Shown in pieces: positions 47,241-58,812 of a stretch of DNA of 64,000 nt. A program made the translations under genes and the position numbers. Location of the stretch: NCBI GenBank assembly GCA_949592205.1, contig CATIUR010000004.1, positions 92,898,337 to 92,962,336 of the forward strand. Reading direction: 5' to 3'. Numbering within the stretch: the first letter of the stretch is position 1; each line of letters starts with the position of its first letter. This DNA is from Helichrysum umbraculigerum. Taxonomy: Eukaryota; Streptophyta; Magnoliopsida; Asterales; Asteraceae. A model generated the notes under the pieces. The model was not told the origin of the DNA, did not search any database, and was given only the letters and a program-made list of their open reading frames with translations.

Positions 47241-50200
47241 ATATATGACGCTACTGTGACTATCAGGAGCAAGATGACTATGCTTGCTGAAATGAAGAAA
47301 AAAATACATGGTACGCCCAGAGAAGGCTTGTTTAGAGGTACATGTTTTGGCAGGTGGTTAGATATTGGGTACGATAAGTTTTTGGGACGTTTAATACATC
47401 GAATGCTAGAGAAGCAGTTGGAGTGTGTGGATAGGCATGACCCACAGCGAGATTCGTTGAAATATGATGTCGGGGGTTACCAACTAAATTTTGGAAGCAA
47501 ACAGTTTTGCCTTATTACAGGATTACGTTTTGGAGACCTAGACCGGTCGAAATACAAAGCCAAGAGTATCCCATTTCGCCATCGAGTATTTATTGACGTA
47601 GCATCAGATAGTCAGGTACACTTGTCCGACCTTCTTGACTTGTACAAGGGGCCTCGATTTGACACTCTTAGCGGCGTAGATGCCGTTCGCGTGTGTCTTT
47701 TGATTGTGTTGGAGTATGTTTTCCTTGGAAATGGCACTGAGATTAGAACAGTGATTGACGCGGATTTCTTGGAGCTAGTTAAGGATTTGAACAAGTGGAA
47801 CCGTTTTCCATGGGGTTCTCATGTGTGGCTTCTTACACACGATCAACTTAAGGATGCAGTCCCCACAAGAAGGGGTAAACATTTTGATGACTTAGATAAA
47901 AGTGGAAAGCAATCGGTGACATATACACTAAAGGGATATATTTGAGCATTCCAGGTGAGATAATTAAGCAACGTACATTACTAACATGAATTGGGATGCT
48001 AATATAATCTTACATTGTATTTGTTTTGGTTTCTACTTTTAGGTATGGATTTTGGAGTCGTTACCCATCTTAACCGGTGAATGGTTTAGTCCGCGTCGCG
48101 ACACTTTCCTGAGGGGAATTCGGTGGAATAGTAATAATGCGTTTAGCAAAGTTCATCTATATATGTTGGACGGCCCGTTTCCTGAGGTAAGTAAATTTAA
48201 TTTTACTTTTCTAATTCTGTTTTAGTTAATCTTGCATCCAATTGCATGTTACTGTGATTGTGTAAAAAATAATTTTCATTAACAATTAAATAATAATTGA
48301 CCCATTTGCGCTTCGGTTTTAAGTTAGGTAATGCAATGTACTCCTTTTTACCCAATATTCTATAGAAGAATATATGCATGTATATGTATGTGCCTCAGTC
48401 ACTCGAGATATTGCGAGTATATGTGTGTATATGTATTTGCCTCACTCACTTGAGATATTGCGGGCATAGTTATAATATATGTGTACTAAACTTTCCTTAG
48501 AAAATATGTAACACTTCACTTCAAGAGTAACAATATCCGGACACTAAAATCGGTTGCTCTATACACTCTAGTTTGAAGATAGATTGGTACTCTATGTTTG
48601 AAGACAAAATTTAGTTGTTTATTGACTGGCTAGTTGTTTGACTGACATTAACTAATTATGCTTTCTAAAATCAGTAGTTACTTGAGTCATAAGAATAATT
48701 CAATAATTAAATACTTAATTCGTTCCAAATGAAGTGTATGTGCATTGTTTGTATTGTTCAGTTGTTAGAAGTAACATATCTTATTTTAGTGTCTACATCC
48801 TATCGAAACTCTTCGGTTGCTTCCCGAGGAGACCTGATTTGATTGGTGGATAGCTAGCAAGGATTGATTCAAGGCCGAACTACAAGATAATTTGCCTCCT
48901 TCACCTCCACCGCGTCGTCGTGGGCACCGACCACCGAATAGGGGCGAGGTTGTTGATGCTGCTGCTAGTGCCGCCATGCCTCCGCCACGACCGCCTTCAA
49001 CGGCACAGCGGTCACAGGTTATGTAATCAGAGGAACGTTATATTCAGTTACAGAAGGGATACATGGAGCTACAAGTAGCTGTTTCGCAGTCCAATAAGCG
49101 TTGGTTGTTGTTAGAGCAGCGTTGTTTGATGTTAGAGGAGCAGGTTGGTTTTATTTATTTATTACTCTGTTACCGTTAAAAAGTTTGTAGTAATACAAAG
49201 TGATTGTACAAGTTAATAAATGTTTAATAATTGAATACAGGTCCTTCGTAGTCATCAAAAAATTGAACCCCTTGTTGATCCTGTCATTGGAGATGTTGAT
49301 CCTACGAGCAACCTGAAATTGAGTACCGAAAATAGTAACATTGACTTGAACTTGGATGTGACCTTCTTATATGCGGAAGAAGACTTGCGTGTAAGTAGCA
49401 AATAACAACGTATACTTAATGATATTAATAGCTTAGTCCATCTTTTAGTAGTTACATTTTTTTTTTATTTTTGTAGACCCAGGTTGTTCACGATGACACA
49501 CAGACGTGTTGTAGCATTCTCTCTTTGTCCGAGGTCTTATGGCAGATGGGGATGAAGTTGAAAGAAACAAACTCGAGAGCATGATGGCCTCATTTCAAAA
49601 TACAATGGTAATGTGCTTCGAACTGAAACTGCAATTGTTTTTGTTTTTAATGCTAGGACGCAGGTCGTACGTAGGATCATACAATCTTAATTACGATCCT
49701 GCTCTCAAAATCTAATGCTAGGACGCAATGTAGAGGATATCAAATTACAAAACAGACTTTGATAAGCAGTTCGATTATTAAGATTGTATGACCTTACGTA
49801 CAAGCACTTATTAGGATCAACTCGAACTGCTTGTCAAAGTCTGTTTTGTAATATGTTTTTGTTCTGACACATGCAGGTGGGCAATGGCCTTGATATGCCA
49901 GACCCGCACACAAACATGGTCGAGACACGACCCCCGGATGTTACACCCATGGGACTTGATGATAATGAAGTTGCGGAGGTTAGCATGTTTTACCAACATT
50001 ATGCTGATGATACTATATTAGTAGTAGTAATACTTTTTATATTGAACGTGTTTATCGAATTGAGTTGTAATTGTATCACGTGTTCCTAAATATAGTTATT
50101 CAAAGTCTGTTTTGTAATATGTTTTTGTTCTGACACATGCAGGTGGGCAATGGTCTTGATATGCCAGACCCGCACACAAACATGGTCGAGACATGACCCC

Positions 50201-50520
50201 CGGATGTTACACCCATGGGACTTGATGACAATGAAGCTGCGGAGGTTAGCATTTTTTACCAACATTATGCTGATGATACTATATTAGTAGTAGTAATACT
50301 TTTTATATTGAACGTGTTTGTCGAATTGAGTTGTAATTGTATCACGTTTTCCTAAATATAGTTATACAACAAACTACCAACCAGAAGGCCAAAGAACAAA
50401 TCTCGTTACCTGAAATCTCCATTTGGTCCCTTACCAGACACGACTGCGGTTGCTAAACATATTAAGAAGACGAAGCGTGCAGTATCGCCGGTGCATAAGA
50501 TGACACTTGCGGATTATCTT
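47241..50520 (+). pseudogene. DUF1985 / Ulp1-type MULE accessory gene, decayed and without its protease end
   Basis: Exons: 47,241–47,954; 48,043–48,186; 48,790–49,143; 49,241–49,390; further pieces to ~50,520. The first exons encode a DUF1985 domain (FGRWLDIGYDKFLGRLIHRML, QLNFGSKQFCLITGLRFGDL, VCLLIVLEYVFLGNG, then VWILESLPILTGEWFSPRRD), which in plant Mutator-like elements precedes a C48 Ulp1 protease. An in-frame TGA at 47,943–47,945 stands where the family has Trp before AFQ. More stops lie in the third exon (ETTGA-type near 48,834, 48,865, 49,023). The linker is Pro/Arg-rich (LPPSPPPRRRG), then a coiled coil. The last exon reads RRPKNKSRYLKSPFGP. No C48 protease follows on this strand. 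Confidence 0.78.
49836..50362 (+). repeat. ~263-bp tandem duplication of an exon plus intron
   Basis: Units ~49,836–50,095 and ~50,099–50,362 repeat CAAAGTCTGTTTTGTAATAT … ATGCAG|GTGGGCAATGG … and the following intron. The second copy has a stop (GAGACATGACC for GAGACACGACC). The acceptor is kept in both copies. Confidence 0.85.
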
Positions 50521-50539
50521 GAGGTTAGTAGAATTTGCT

Positions 50540-50844
50540 GATTTCTCTACCTTTATATCCTATTATCTATCTATTAATTAGAAATTTGAAAGTTAAATTA
50601 AGGGGGCTGCATAAGATTAAACGCTTGTAAAACCTGTATTCAATTATTAAATAATTATTAGCACATTACATTAAAAAAATCTTCTGATGACTTGATAAAA
50701 TCAGTACCCATAACAAAGCAATGCTCTTTCAGGTTCTGTAAGTTGAAGTGAGAGTAGTGTTGATGATTATTTAATTGAAAGTAGTTATTGTTATTTGATC
50801 TCTCATCATCACCTACCTCCTTCATCCCTTGCAACTACCTTATT
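50540..50844. other. Spacer between the DUF1985 gene and the transposase gene
   Basis: No gene is seen; probably holds both 3' ends. Confidence 0.3.
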
Positions 50845-53752
50845 TTATTTACACATTACATTTAAAAACATGTCAACTGGACAAGGACTACCACATCTTG
50901 TACAGACTTTCTTTTTCACCTTTTCTCCCTTTGATGGAATACGCCCTGTCTTTTTGGGTCTACCTGCATTGCGTTTATTGTTTAAAGGTGGTAAAACCCT
51001 TTGAAAGTTTTCAGGAATCACCCAATTAGAGATATCGCCCATAAAGTTTGGTTCCTCGGCATATGTTGCCTGATAAGTCTGATTTGTGAACCAATGTTTT
51101 GCTAAGTCAGCACTTTCGGTGACTCTGATTTCCTTTAACACTGCTATAGCATGTCCACAGGGTAAACCAGAGTGTTGCCATTTTAAACATGAACATTCTT
51201 TTGTCTCCAATTTCACAGTATTGTCGTATCTCATATCTTTGACTTGGAAACGAGTACGCGAGATGCCGTATACTCTCCACTTCTTGGATTTCAAAATTCT
51301 CTTGCGAACTTTATTTTCCGCGTAAGGCGTTAGCGGTTGCTTCAACTTTTCGTAGTTAGCTGTTTTATACATGCAAACACATTGTTATAGATAATTGCTA
51401 CATCATTACATATATATGAAATAAGTTTGTGTACCTCCATCTTGCCGCCTTTCGAAGTACCACCTCTGAACCAAACCTCTGAATAACTCCATTAACATTG
51501 TAATAGGCATTTTTCGTGCCTCCTTACTTAATGCATTAATCGACTCTGCACAGTTAGAGGTTAAGTAATTGTATCGATTAACTGTGCTATGAGCCCTAGA
51601 CCATCTTTCTGGGCCCGCATCAAGGAGCTTAGCATGTGCGTGCGCATCCACAGCAAGAAGTTGTTCCATGTAATGATCAAACTGATAATGTTTATGAGCT
51701 TTGCATATCTTCCAAAACAACCAATCGTGCTTTTTTGATAAACTCACGTTCATCAATAAATGACGGCAACAAATCCCATGAAACACATTAGGGAACACTT
51801 CTCTTACACCTTGCGCAATCACCCTGATGCCTATCGGAAATGATAACTAACTCTGGAATGACTCCTATGCACTGCCTCAAGTTGATCATAAACCATGTCC
51901 AACTAGCTCCAGACTCACCAGGACACACCCCGAAAGCAAGTGGCACAATCTGGTTGTTTCCATACATTCCAACTGCAAGCAAATTAGAACCGGTGAATTT
52001 ACCCTTCAAGTGTGCGCCGTCAACTATTATCAACGGTCTCAAATGATTGAGAAAAGTTCGTATCTGTCATTACATAACAACATATATAAGTACGATAATA
52101 AAGGTATTATATCCTACTAACGTGCTATCTTATTTGAACTAATAAATTGTACAAATCTTACCGAGACTCCAAGTGCGACAAAACACATCTCGAAACGTCC
52201 ATATTGATCCGTCTTAATACCGGTAACGGTTCCAGGATTTTTCAGTTTCAAGTTAAGTAAGTAGTACGGTAACTTGCTAAACGACTCTGCATGACCGCCT
52301 CTCAACTTCTCCAAAGCAGCTTCCCTACCACGCCAAGCTTGTTGATGTGAAATCTTAATCTGATAAGTATTATTGATATCTTCATTTATATCTTTTGGCC
52401 TTAAAACTCTGTTGGGATCTTTCAACCTCTTCGCTATAATATCACCCAATACCTCTTTGTAAGCGTTCCGATGCTTCGTCTTTGTTTGTGTGTTTGAACA
52501 TGTATGGAAGTCATACAAGTTGGTAACTTGGAAAGGTTCCCCTTGCTTTGCTCGACGACTTACTATCTTCCAGTTACATCCTTCATTAAAACAGACAACA
52601 TCGAATCTCGTTTTAGATGAATTTCTTACTTTGTATTGACGCCCATCTACAAGTGATTTGTGGGCAATAGCGGACTTGCAATGTTCTTTGTTGAAAAACC
52701 ACATACCTTCCGCCAATTTAACTTTGCTCTTTCCGTCATATATGCTTTGCAACCTTGCTTTTGTTTTTTGAGATGGAGTTGGTACTTGTTTAGGCATATA
52801 AGTAAATGTGTTTTTTTTTCCACTCGCTAGGCGGTATGTATACTGCATTACCATCATCGTTTTCATCACCTTCATCACTAAAGAATCCATAATCAGTATT
52901 ACTTTCTCCTCCCGATTCATCGCCATAACCCTCTCCACATTCTTCCCCTCCATCTTCCCCACTTTCTTGGCCGCTATTGTATCTCATATCTTCGTTGCCA
53001 TCGTACGTTTGGTTTTTAGAAGTACCGACATCATAGCTGGGTTTTAATGATAAACCAATTTCAAGAAACTTGTGGGTTTCGTGATTTTGATCTTCATTAC
53101 GCATGAAAAAATTTGATTCGTCAGGTGGTTGAGCATCCACAACAAGAACTTGTTGAGAACTACTGCCATCATATCTGGGGTTTTGTGAAAAACTAAGTTC
53201 AAGAAACTGATGTGTTTTGTAATTTTGATTTTCGTTATGATGTTGAAAATCTGAATTGTAAGGTGGTTGTGCGTGATTTGAAGGAGGTTGTTGAAAAGTT
53301 GTATGATATGGTTGATTAACATAAAATGGATGAGGATACCGAGATGAATCATGGAATTGAGTTGGCATTTGATTCTGAGATGATGGATCAAACAATTAAC
53401 GGTGTTGATTTGGATAAGGATAAAAAGTTGGATGTGTATTAGGAATTTTTAGCTGAGTACTTTGTTGTTGAGGCATAGTAGGCTCAACAATAAACAACTA
53501 TATTGGTCTTCCATTCATATTCTGAGCTGCTTCTACAAAGAAAGCAACTTCGTCATCATCAGTAAGTTCCATTGCATAATCGTCGGCTGATAGTTTATAA
53601 GATAGAGTATATCCACGATCCATATCTAAATTGAACTTCTTTCCGATGTATGTAACTAACTTGTTGTAGGTAGTATTAATGCTCAAATTAACACCACGCC
53701 TACAAGAACTAGTAACAAGTATCACCTTAACAACTTCTTTTTGAGAACTCAC
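50845..53752 (-). pseudogene. Mutator-like (MURA-type) transposase, three exons, decayed
   Basis: Exons: 53,752–52,162, 52,063–51,435, 51,359–50,845, with in-frame GT–AG joins. The N-terminus (SSQKEVVKVILVTSSCRRGV … DDDEVAFFVEAAQ) is a PB1-like/MULE N-terminal module, then a Tyr/Pro/Gln-rich and an acidic linker. Next comes the FLYWCH/MuDR-type zinc domain (FDVVCFNEGCNWKIVSRRA, YDFHTCS), then the DDE core: IIVDGAHLKGKFTGSNLL, VIISDRH, and CAESINAL, all three acidic positions visible. The SWIM finger is CSCLKWQHSGLPCGHAIAVL; a basic GRPKK tail and CTRCGSPCP end it. Breaks: in-frame TAG (53,498) and TAA (53,396), a one-base excess in an A9 run (about 52,811), and a frameshift just after SDRH (about 51,825). 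Confidence 0.9.
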
Positions 53753-53808
53753 TGTGGTTTTGTGAATTGAAAAGTTTTATCATTTTACCATATCAGTAGT
53801 TGGTGACA

Positions 53809-53812
<4 letters not shown>

Positions 53813-53853
<41 letters not shown>
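53813..53853. repeat. (TA)n microsatellite
   Basis: About 20 TA units upstream of the transposase start. Confidence 0.9.
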
Positions 53854-53856
<3 letters not shown>

Positions 53857-53929
53857 TTAGACGAATTATAATGAGAAGGTAAGGATTTCACATTGTAAAG
53901 ATAGCCGTACAATATGAGAAGACAACTTA

Positions 53930-54480
53930 GCTTTAAAGCGATTACGGACAACGTACAACACAAATCACGTTAGTAGGCGAGAATTTCGTACGAATGACAA
54001 GACAAGTCATATTTAAAGCAGTAATTTCGTACAACGTACAATTCAAATCATAGTCAAGAGCGAGAATTTCGTACAAATGACAAGACAAGTCATTGAAAAA
54101 GCGATTATTTTGTACAACGTAAAGCACAAATCATAATCGTAGGCGAGAATTTCGTACAAATGACAAGACAAGTCATATTTAATCCATAATTTGGTACACC
54201 GCACAATACAAATCATAGTCAAGAGCGAGAATGTTGTACAAATGACAAGACATGTCATTTAAAAAGCGATTATTTAGTACAACGTACACCACAAATCATA
54301 ATCCAAAGCGATATTTGAGTACAAATGACAATACAAGCCATATGTAAAGGCATAATTTCGTACATCGTACAACACAGATCGTAATCGAAAGCGAAAATTT
54401 CGTACAAATGACAAGACAAGGCATATAGAAAGCGATAATTTCGTACAACGTACAACACAAATCATAATCGAAAGCGAGAT
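53930..54480. repeat. Array R1: GACAAGACAAGTCAT / TTTCGTACAA repeats
   Basis: Two alternating half-units, 'GCGAGAATTTCGTACAAATG'+ACAAGACAAGTCAT and 'TTTCGTACAACGTACAACAC'+AAATCATAATC, recur with a ~115-bp period, about five times. The open frames across the array on the minus strand (Cys/Leu-rich, e.g. LSCHLYEI) are repeat by-products. Confidence 0.88.
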
Positions 54481-54578
54481 TTTAATTAAAAACACATTAC
54501 ACAACAATTGTAACATACATGACAACAAATGAAAGATAATTTTGATTTGAGTGACCTGTCATTCCGTATTCGGGACGT

Positions 54579-54947
54579 TCATCGATAGTAATGTGCGTTG
54601 CTGTCATCACTATCGTAGTCAGTGACATTCAAATCGGGTTCTTCATCCATAAATAAAAGATATAACTCAATACCTTGACAACACTCTTTTGCATGTTTTA
54701 CCACTTTGTTCCATTTTTCATCCGACATAAGCATACGAGCACCATCATTTTCAATATTGCCGGCTTCACAATAGTATACATAACTAAAAGTGAAAATTAT
54801 ATTTTCCTTAAGATAGGAAAACAACTTACTGATATCATAGTCATTAACATCAAAATCGACGATTGTTTGTTTCACACCATTATAGTATGACTTATTGTCA
54901 TAACGAAGTTCTCCACCATAGAACACACTAAGCTCAATCAGTTGCAT
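54579..54947 (-). CDS. Gene X1: small PB1-like MULE accessory protein
   Basis: The start at 54,947 (MQLIELSVFYGGELRY) is chosen because it aligns with the start of paralogue X2; a Met nine codons upstream (54,974) is possible. About 122 residues. It shares with X2 the order VFYGG, KSYYNG, a central Leu-rich helix (KLFSYLKE), YYCE, 'DGARMLMSDEKW', IELYLL and an acidic tail DYDSDDSN. The N-terminus resembles modules that precede the zinc finger of plant MURA proteins, but no transposase follows. It has an intact frame. It pairs head to head with Y1 across array R2 (about 480 bp). Function unknown. Confidence 0.6.
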   Translation of the reverse strand: MQLIELSVFYGGELRYDNKSYYNGVKQTIVDFDVNDYDISKLFSYLKENIIFTFSYVYYCEAGNIENDGARMLMSDEKWNKVVKHAKECCQGIELYLLFMDEEPDLNVTDYDSDDSNAHYYR

Positions 54948-55079
54948 TGTATTACCCTTTGATTGAAGGAGCAAATAATTGGATGATGAAATAACGAGAT
55001 AAGTAAGGTATTTATAGTCAATTATATAATATTATTACATGTCAACTTTCCAGCAATAAAAACGTACAACCACGGTGTC

Positions 55080-55370
55080 TACTCAGCTTTAAAGCAAAAA
55101 TTTCGTAAACTTGAATAGACAACTCAACTATGAAGCGAGAATTTCGTACAACTGAGTAGACGACTCATGGTTTAACACGAAAATTTCGTACAAATGACAA
55201 GACAACTCATCTTGAAAGCGAAATTTTCGTACATATGACAAGACAACTCCTGCTTTAAAGTTAGATTTTCAAACAACTGACAAGACAACTCATCTTTAAG
55301 GCGAACAACTGACAAGACAACTGATCTTTAAGGCGATTTTTTTGTACACTTTACAGGTACAACTTAAAGA
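55080..55370. repeat. Array R2 between X1 and Y1
   Basis: Five to six units of the same repeat family (TTTCGTACAAATGACAAGAC, AACTCATCTTTAAAGCGA). It occupies the shared promoter region of the divergent pair. Confidence 0.85.
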
Positions 55371-55431
55371 GAAAAATTTACTATATAAACTTCAAAAGAA
55401 CACCCATTTGGTCCCCACATTTGTTCACTAA

Positions 55432-56052
55432 ATGGAAAACAACAAATACGGCCACATCTTAAGATCGCCGAATGAGCCTAGATTAGTTGCTAACATATAT
55501 CGTAAGTAAACATGTTTTTAATGGTGATGATAAACCATATATTTATTTTTACGGGATACTATTTTTTTTAGTACAGGTGCTGATCCTTATTTGTTCTCCA
55601 TCAAACTTCACCACTATGGAAGGTTTTCCAATCCTCCTAATAGGACTTATGAAGATGGTGTGGTCACTTATGTTGATTGTTTACATTTAGCAACTTTTTG
55701 TATTGATCAAATGGATAAGATACATTCTGAATTAGGTTATGATGACACTTTAGCTAGATTCTACTATTTTAAGAAGCGTAATGAGGGCTTGGATTCCGGA
55801 CTCCATGCATTGCATCATGAAGATGATGATGTATTTCGAATGCTGCTGCAAACTGAAGGGACGACCGGACTGGTTGAAGTTTACATCTCACGTAATAAAG
55901 TCACTCCACTTTATGGCGATTCAACTAGCAACATGAATAACGGAGCAAATGAGGATGGCGCCCCTTCAAGTTCGAGAAGAAGATTGTTTGCTTGGGTTGT
56001 TTGTCGTTATGCATGTATAATATCAAGTATTAGGTCATACTTTTCCTGTTAG
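55432..56052 (+). CDS. Gene Y1: two-exon PB1-like domain protein
   Basis: Exon 1 is 55,432–55,501 and exon 2 is 55,577–56,052 (TATC|GTAAGT; GTACAG|GTGC), giving 181 residues. The exon-2 start FSIKLHHYGRFSNPPNRTYE … VTYVDCLHLATFCIDQMDKI is the PB1-like domain found at the N-terminus of many MULE transposases. The next part (FYYFKKRNEGLDSGLHALHH, VEVYISRNKVTPLYGDST) also matches that N-terminal region, but the frame stops soon after an SSSRRR patch. Compared with Y2 it has a 20-residue longer tail (AWVVCRYACIIS…) because the stop at Y2's position is lost. Intact; may act as a free N-terminal module. Confidence 0.7.
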
Positions 56053-56590
56053 GTTGTTTATCGTTGTGTACCGGTAACAACATCAAGGATTACTTGTATG
56101 TGTTTATTACAATATTATGAGGTTGTTTGCTTAGGTAGTTTGCTTAGGTTGTTTGTCGTTACGCATTTAAAATATCAACTATTAGGTCGTACTTTTGTAG
56201 TTAGGTTGTTTATCATTGTGTACCTGTAACAACATCAAGGATTACTTGTATGCGTTTGTTACAATATTATGTATTTGTTGTTATGTATGAGTTATGTCAA
56301 GACTACTAATCTTTAAGGCCACATTTTCTTACTTATGATAAGAAAAGTCAAATATAAAGCGATATTTTGGTACACAAGATAATACAATTTTAAAAACACA
56401 CTAAACTATACTTAAAAACACACTAAACCATAAATCATTGTAAAGCATACATTACATAATTAGACCATACATTACATAATTAAAGCAATACATTACATAG
56501 TTAAGACCATAATTAAGACATGCATCAAATAACCACTAATTAAAACACTTAACAATAATTAGAAACCTACGTTACATCATGCTGAAAGAT
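56053..56590. other. Spacer between gene Y1 and gene X2
   Basis: It holds diverged copies of a segment GTTGTTTGTCGTTACGC … GTGTACCTGTAACAACATCA (56,045 and 56,145), also seen after Y2 (58,245–58,520), and AT-rich sequence with CATTACATAATTA repeats (56,450–56,500). Confidence 0.5.
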
Positions 56591-56604
56591 AGCCTTCATT
56601 TGCA

Positions 56605-57006
56605 TTACGGAGAGTTAGTGCCATTGGGAAAAGGTCTTAAGTAACGAGTGTTGCTGTCATCACTATCATAGTCACTCTGATGAACGTCAAGTTCTTCATT
56701 CATCTCTATAAGGTATAGCTCAATTCGTTTGCCAGAATTCTGAGCCTCTTTTTTTACCTCTACCCAAGTTTCATCCCACAACAGAAAACGAGCACCATCA
56801 ATTTCGATTTTGTCTTGCTCACAGTACAATACTTCTTCAGAAGTAGTATTGCAAATTATTTCTTTTAAAAACCCCCACAACTTTTTTAAATTATACTCAG
56901 CGACATCAATATCGAATGTTTCTTTCATACCATTATCGTATGACTTATAGCTGAATCTAAGCACGCCACCGTAAAAGACATCAATTGTAACGACCGTCGG
57001 TTCCAT
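56605..57006 (-). CDS. Gene X2: small PB1-like MULE accessory protein, paralogue of X1
   Basis: 133 residues from MEPTVVTIDVFYGGVLRF. The block order is that of X1: YDNGMKETFDIDVAEYNLKK, LYCEQDKIEIDGARFLLWDE and IELYLIEMNEELDV, then acidic DYDSDDSN and a longer tail (TRYLRPFPNGTNSP). Divergence from X1 is marked while the frame stays open, which suggests it was under coding constraint for some time. It is head to head with Y2 across array R3. Function unknown. Confidence 0.6.
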   Translation of the reverse strand: MEPTVVTIDVFYGGVLRFSYKSYDNGMKETFDIDVAEYNLKKLWGFLKEIICNTTSEEVLYCEQDKIEIDGARFLLWDETWVEVKKEAQNSGKRIELYLIEMNEELDVHQSDYDSDDSNTRYLRPFPNGTNSP

Positions 57007-57109
57007 AGGCCGGATACAAATGATATTAAATCATAAAATTATATTGACAAAATATAAAATAAAGTGATCAACGAACGGGTACTGATCCTTTGTGTGTTTA
57101 TATTCTACG

Positions 57110-57600
57110 TTCAAGCGAGAGATACACGCACTAGGCACATGACAAGTCACCTTTAAAGGGAATATTTCGTACTAATGACTAGACAACCCATGCTTCAAAG
57201 CGAGATTTTCGTACAAATGAAAAGATGACCCATCTTTAAGGCGAGATTGTCGTACAACTGACAAGACAAGTGATATTTAAGGCGAAAATTTTGTACAAAT
57301 GACAAGACAAGTGAGATTTAAAGCGTTAGTTTCGTACCACGTACATCACAGACATAATCAAGAGCCATAGTTTCATACAACGTACAACAGAAATCATGAC
57401 CAAAAGCCAGAATTTCGTACGAATGACAAGACAACTCATGCTTTAAAGCGATAATTTCGTACAACGTATGGCATAATGCATAATCAAACGAGAGAATTCC
57501 GTACAGATGACAAGACCACTCATGCTTTAAAGCGAGAGATTCGTACATATGACAAGACAACACATCTTTAAGGTGACATTTTCGGACCCTTTACAAGTAC
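57110..57600. repeat. Array R3 between X2 and Y2
   Basis: About nine units built from TTCGTACAAATGACAAGACA and CTCATGCTTTAAAGCGAGA. Its right end (CTTTACAAGTACAACTTAAAG) matches that of R2. Confidence 0.85.
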
Positions 57601-57674
57601 AACTTAAAGAGACCCTCAATTTACTATATAAACTTCAAAAGAACACACATTTGGTCCCCACATTTGTTCACTAA

Positions 57675-58235
57675 ATGGAAAACAGCAAATACGGCCACAT
57701 CTTAAGATCACCGAATGAGCCTAGATTAGTTGCTAACATATATCGTAAGTAAACATGTTTTTAATGATGATGATAAACCATATATTTATTTTTACGGGAT
57801 ACTAATTTTTTAAATACAGGTGCTGATCCTTATTTTTTCTCCATCAAACTTCACCACTATGGAAGGTTTTCCAATCCTCCTAATAGGACTTATGAAGATG
57901 GTGTGGTCTCTTATGTTGATTGTTTACATTTAGAAACTTTTTGTATTGATCAAATGGATAATATACATTCTGATTTAGGTTATGATGACACTTCAGCTAG
58001 ATTCTACTATTTTAAGAAGCGTAATGTAGGCTTAGATTCCGGACTCCATGCATTGCATCATGAAGCTGGCGATGTATTTGAAATGCTACTGCAGAGTGAA
58101 GGACCGACCAGAGAGATTGAAGTTTACATCTCACGTACTAAAGTCACTCCAATTAATGGTGATTCAACCAGCAACATGAATAACGGAGCAAATGAGAATG
58201 GCCCTTTAAGTTCGAGACGACGGTTGTTTCCTTAG
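57675..58235 (+). CDS. Gene Y2: two-exon PB1-like domain protein, paralogue of Y1
   Basis: Exon 1 is 57,675–57,744 and exon 2 is 57,820–58,235 (TATC|GTAAGT; TACAG|GTGC), giving 161 residues. Exon 1, intron and exon 2 are close to identical with Y1, as is the 5' flank (TTTGGTCCCCACATTTGTTC). Amino-acid changes are scattered (e.g. LATFC to LETFC, MLLQTEGTTG to MLLQSEGPTR). It ends SSRRRLFP, probably the original stop. A PB1-like MULE N-terminal module without transposase, as Y1. Confidence 0.7.
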
Positions 58236-58486
58236 GTAGTCTTCTTAGGTTGTTTGTCAATAACCTTTCATAATAACAAATATTAGGTCGTACTGTTCCT
58301 GTTAGGTTGTATATCGTTGTGTACCTGTAACAACATCAAGGTTTGAACATGTATGTGTTTGTTACAATATTATGTGGTTGTTTCCTTAGGTCAATCAGTA
58401 CGCATTCAAAATATGAAAAATTAGGTTGTACTTTTCATGATATGTTTAATTTTCATCGTTGTGTACCTGTAACAACATCAAGGATT

Positions 58487-58686
58487 ACTTGTATCTATTT
58501 CTTACAACATTATGTATTTCTTGTTATGTATGAGTTAAGTGTTTTCCTCTACTTATATATCTTCAAAGTTCACCTTCTAGTACCCTACTTGTATCTATTT
58601 CTTACAACATTATGTATTTCTTGTTATGTATGAGTTAAGTGTTTTCCTCTACTTATATATCTTCAAAGTTCACCTTTTAGTACCAT
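58487..58686. repeat. ~100-bp tandem duplication
   Basis: Two almost identical units (ACTTGTATCTATTTCTTACA … AAGTTCACCTTCTAGTACC). Confidence 0.88.
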
Positions 58687-58812
58687 TTATAAATATGTAC
58701 TATATATACTTCTAAAGTGAATTTACAATTATCATTTATCCACATCGAGTGGCATAAATTGTCTGAGCGAGATACTCCCTATAGCTAACTTCAAAGACCA
58801 TTTCAGCGCATT

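Noticed and set aside
53942..54528. Minus-strand Cys/Leu-rich frames with a repeated short motif
   Set aside because: They run across array R1 and change with its period; not protein-coding in character.
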